Positions 62,211 to 64,000 of a stretch of DNA of 64,000 nucleotides are shown in pieces. The notes beneath the pieces were generated by a model. That model made no database searches. It was given only the letters and a program-made list of their open reading frames with translations, and had not been told where the DNA came from. Numbering within the stretch: the stretch's first letter is position 1; every line of letters begins with the position of its first letter. Made by a program: the position numbers and the translations under genes. This DNA comes from CADEDH01 sp039029735. GTDB lineage: Bacteria; Actinomycetota; Acidimicrobiia; Acidimicrobiales; SZUA-35. Where the stretch lies: positions 1-64,000 of the forward strand of contig JBCCFL010000009.1 of assembly GCA_039029735.1 (NCBI GenBank), given 5' to 3'.

Positions 62211-63448
62211 GACGCCATCCTCCGGTCGAGCTTGGCCGAGATGTGCTCGCGCACGAGCCCGTGGGTGGCCTCGACCGGCAGGCGGTCGACGACCTCGCCG
62301 AAGAACCCGGCCACGATCAAGCGATCCGCCACCACCGGCGGCACGCCCCGGGAGCCGAGGTAGAACTGCTGATCCTCGTCGACGGGGCTCACGGTGGACG
62401 CATGGCTGCAGTGCACGTTGTTGTTCTCGATCTCGAGGTTCGGCACCGACCAGGCCCAGGCATCGGGGCTCAGCTTCACATTGCGGTTGGTCTGGAAGGC
62501 GTTCGTGCCGGCGCCGTCGGGGTGGATGTGGATCAGGCCCGTGTAGATCGAGCCCGACTGATCATCCTGGGCGCCCTTGAACAGCAGATCGCTGCGGGTG
62601 TCGCGGTCGTCGTGGTGCTGGAACACCCGGAAGTCGTGGATCTGGTCGCTGTCGCCGTAGTAAGCAGCCGTGAGCTGGCCGGTGGCGCCGCGGCCAGTGA
62701 GCCGACCGTCCACCCGGAGCCGGCCATAGCGCGCACCGAAGGCCGCAACCCCAGCGTCGAGCGTGGACTGGCTGCCCGCTGTGGTGACCAGGCGGGCCAG
62801 CTGCCAGTGGCTGCGGTCGAGATCCTGGATCACCTGGTGACGAAGGCGAGCGGCGTTACCGGCATGCAGCTCGGTGAGCGGGGCCGACAGCGTTTCGCCC
62901 TCGATCGACGTCTGGTGCTCCACCACCGTGAGATCCGACGCCTCGGCAGCCTCCACCACGATGTGGCCGAACGATGCCGCCTGTGGCGATTGATGGTGGC
63001 TCGTGATCACGATCGGGGCCCGCACGGTGAGGCCGGGAGCGGTCTTGATCACCAGCGGCGGTGGGGCCAGGGCCGAACGAATGTGGTCGAAGAACGAAGG
63101 CTCGTCGAGCTCGGGCATCGCCCGCGCCTCGTCGACCTCGACGGTGAGGCCCTTCTCGGCCCAGCCGGGGGCGAGATCGATCGAAGTCACCCACCCGTCG
63201 ACGATGACGACCGAAGCCGCCCGGTCGTCGATGGCGGCTGCGAGGGCGTCGGGCACGGCGCCGGCGTCGTCGGGCGGGGCGAGCACGGGGGCGAAGGTGT
63301 CGTAGGACAGATCACCGATGGGGCTGTATCGCCACTCTTCCAACTCGGTGCTCGGAGGCCCGACCTCCGACGCAGCAACCGCAGCGGCGCGTCGGCGATC
63401 AGGCTGCGGCAGTTGGCTCGCAACGTCAGGACCGAACCGTTCGTTCAC
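62207..63448 (-). CDS. sufD: Fe-S scaffold subunit SufD
   Basis: 413 aa. C-terminal beta-helix with NVHCSHASTVSPVDEDQQFYLGSRG, the SufB/SufD family site, and an N-terminal EEWRYSPIGDL segment typical of SufD. Forms SufBC2D. In most actinobacteria sufB lies directly upstream; here the upstream gene is a 117-aa 4-Cys protein. GTG start at 63448, shortly after a dyad like that before sufC. Confidence 0.92.
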   Translation of the reverse strand: MNERFGPDVASQLPQPDRRRAAAVAASEVGPPSTELEEWRYSPIGDLSYDTFAPVLAPPDDAGAVPDALAAAIDDRAASVVIVDGWVTSIDLAPGWAEKGLTVEVDEARAMPELDEPSFFDHIRSALAPPPLVIKTAPGLTVRAPIVITSHHQSPQAASFGHIVVEAAEASDLTVVEHQTSIEGETLSAPLTELHAGNAARLRHQVIQDLDRSHWQLARLVTTAGSQSTLDAGVAAFGARYGRLRVDGRLTGRGATGQLTAAYYGDSDQIHDFRVFQHHDDRDTRSDLLFKGAQDDQSGSIYTGLIHIHPDGAGTNAFQTNRNVKLSPDAWAWSVPNLEIENNNVHCSHASTVSPVDEDQQFYLGSRGVPPVVADRLIVAGFFGEVVDRLPVEATHGLVREHISAKLDRRMAS

Positions 63449-63467
63449 GTCCGTGTACGGTATCGGG

Positions 63468-63495
63468 AATTTACCCTACCCACGTAGGAGAAATT
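63468..63495 (-). promoter_or_regulatory. operator-like dyad upstream of sufD
   Basis: On the minus strand AATTTCTCCTAC, GTGG, GTAGGGTAAATT: 10 of 12 arm positions complementary. It starts 20 nt before the sufD GTG, with TACCGT (63457-63462) between. It shares CTACGTGG and flanking AATT/ATTT with 53873-53900. Confidence 0.55.
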
Positions 63496-63510
63496 GGGAG
63501 GATCGCCACG

Positions 63511-63864
63511 TCAGCGCTTGAACGGCCACCACTTCCGGCTGGCCCGCTTGCGCTCCTTCTCCCGTTCGACGTCCACCTCGGTACGGATCCGGTCGCCGGC
63601 CGAGTTGATGATGTCCTCGGCCTCGTCGAGAAGCGCCCCGATCGAGCCGTCGTCGCCCACCGACTCAGGCGCATCGGGGGTTGGCGGGGTGACGAGGGAG
63701 CCGTGACGCCAGTTGACATCGGCCATTCGGCGCTCGTACTTCGCGCAGTCGGCCGGACAATGCCAGGGTGCCTCGGGCGCGAGATCGAGGGCGCACTTGC
63801 GCATGGTGTCGCCGCTCGGATAACTCCGGCTCTGGAAGTGCTTGCAGTCTTGGCGCATCGCCAT
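63511..63864 (-). CDS. 117-aa four-cysteine protein next to suf genes
   Basis: MAMRQDCKHFQSRSYPSGDT then C24, W-H-C36 and C40 (CPADCAKYERR): a C7-X16-C-X11-C-X3-C arrangement suited to a Zn or Fe-S site, followed by an acidic middle and a very basic end (REKERKRASRKWWPFKR). Found upstream of sufD on the same strand. I do not know the family name. ATG at 63864 chosen; a second Met follows two residues later. Confidence 0.72.
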   Translation of the reverse strand: MAMRQDCKHFQSRSYPSGDTMRKCALDLAPEAPWHCPADCAKYERRMADVNWRHGSLVTPPTPDAPESVGDDGSIGALLDEAEDIINSAGDRIRTEVDVEREKERKRASRKWWPFKR

Positions 63865-63889
63865 GAGTCCATTGTGCCATCCTGACCCG

Positions 63890-64000
63890 ATGCCCACGCC
63901 TCACCTCAGCGCCCAGCCCGGCGACTACGCCCCCACCGTTCTCATGCCCGGCGATCCGTTGCGAGCCGAGTACATCGCCGAGACCTTCTTCGAGAATCCG
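63890..64000 (+). CDS. deoD: purine nucleoside phosphorylase DeoD, cut by window edge
   Basis: First 37 codons, with no stop before the right edge: MPTPHLSAQPGDYAPTVLMP, then GDPLRAEYIAETFFENP. This N-terminus is that of the hexameric DeoD class, whose phosphate-site Gly-Asp-Pro loop is GDPLRA. It splits purine nucleosides with phosphate. ATG at 63890, 25 nt from the divergent 4-Cys gene. Confidence 0.85.
   Translation, partial: MPTPHLSAQPGDYAPTVLMPGDPLRAEYIAETFFENP

Overview
The window is dense, high-GC, single-chromosome-style bacterial DNA with GTG/TTG starts, actinobacterial gene content (Ku with a stand-alone LigD polymerase domain, an F420-type LLM oxidoreductase, SoxR, SufU, DUF2510/DUF4870, a suf operon carrying a Rieske protein, DUF4214-tailed secreted wall enzymes) and many promoters with a TANNNT box 6-7 nt before the start codon, which implies leaderless mRNAs. 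I infer an actinobacterium, most probably of the class Acidimicrobiia. The class is an inference from gene content, not from a marker gene. I saw no rRNA, tRNA, insertion sequence, prophage or CRISPR array.

Region by region: 1-12.4 kb is an envelope area: a glycosyltransferase cut by the left edge, GDP-L-fucose synthase, a HAD protein of the polysaccharide-associated type, two adjacent secreted wall enzymes (SpoIID and PGRP amidase) that both end in DUF4214 repeats, a rhodanese-adenylyltransferase fusion, a sirtuin and a polyprenyl-phosphate sugar transferase. 12.5-17.8 kb is one minus-strand run: M24 peptidase, membrane protein, Ku, LigD polymerase and leucyl aminopeptidase. 18.9-23.6 kb is a lipoate/2-oxoacid dehydrogenase operon: E3, E2 and a LipB-LipA fusion. 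The pyruvate dehydrogenase E1 (aceE) lies at 27.9-30.6 kb, divergent from an RNase HI fused to a SLOG-like domain.

30.7-34.4 kb holds a small operon (65-aa protein plus an alpha/beta hydrolase lacking its nucleophile). It is preceded by a gene-poor 270-nt stretch ending in a perfect 14-bp hairpin just before the first start codon; this is the best candidate here for an undescribed RNA element. Further right are a 59-aa membrane protein and a pentapeptide-repeat membrane protein. 34.6-49.9 kb is mostly acyl-CoA and central metabolism (acyl-CoA dehydrogenase, acetoacetyl-CoA synthetase, carboxyltransferase, acyl-CoA synthetase, NagA) with a Phd/VapC pair, ThrB, and SoxR facing a divergent operon through a SoxR-like long-spacer promoter. 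49.9-53.8 kb has a pair of bacterial-PH membrane proteins and small enzymes.

53.9-63.9 kb carries iron-sulfur cluster assembly in two opposite-facing units: sufC-sufS-sufU, and sufD-Rieske-sufC2 followed by small enzymes. sufB is not in the window. Both units share a similar 28-bp dyad over the promoter, so they are probably co-regulated. Between them lie an AraC-type regulator and a divergent hydrolase separated by two identical 14-bp direct repeats exactly 21 bp apart. The right edge cuts deoD.
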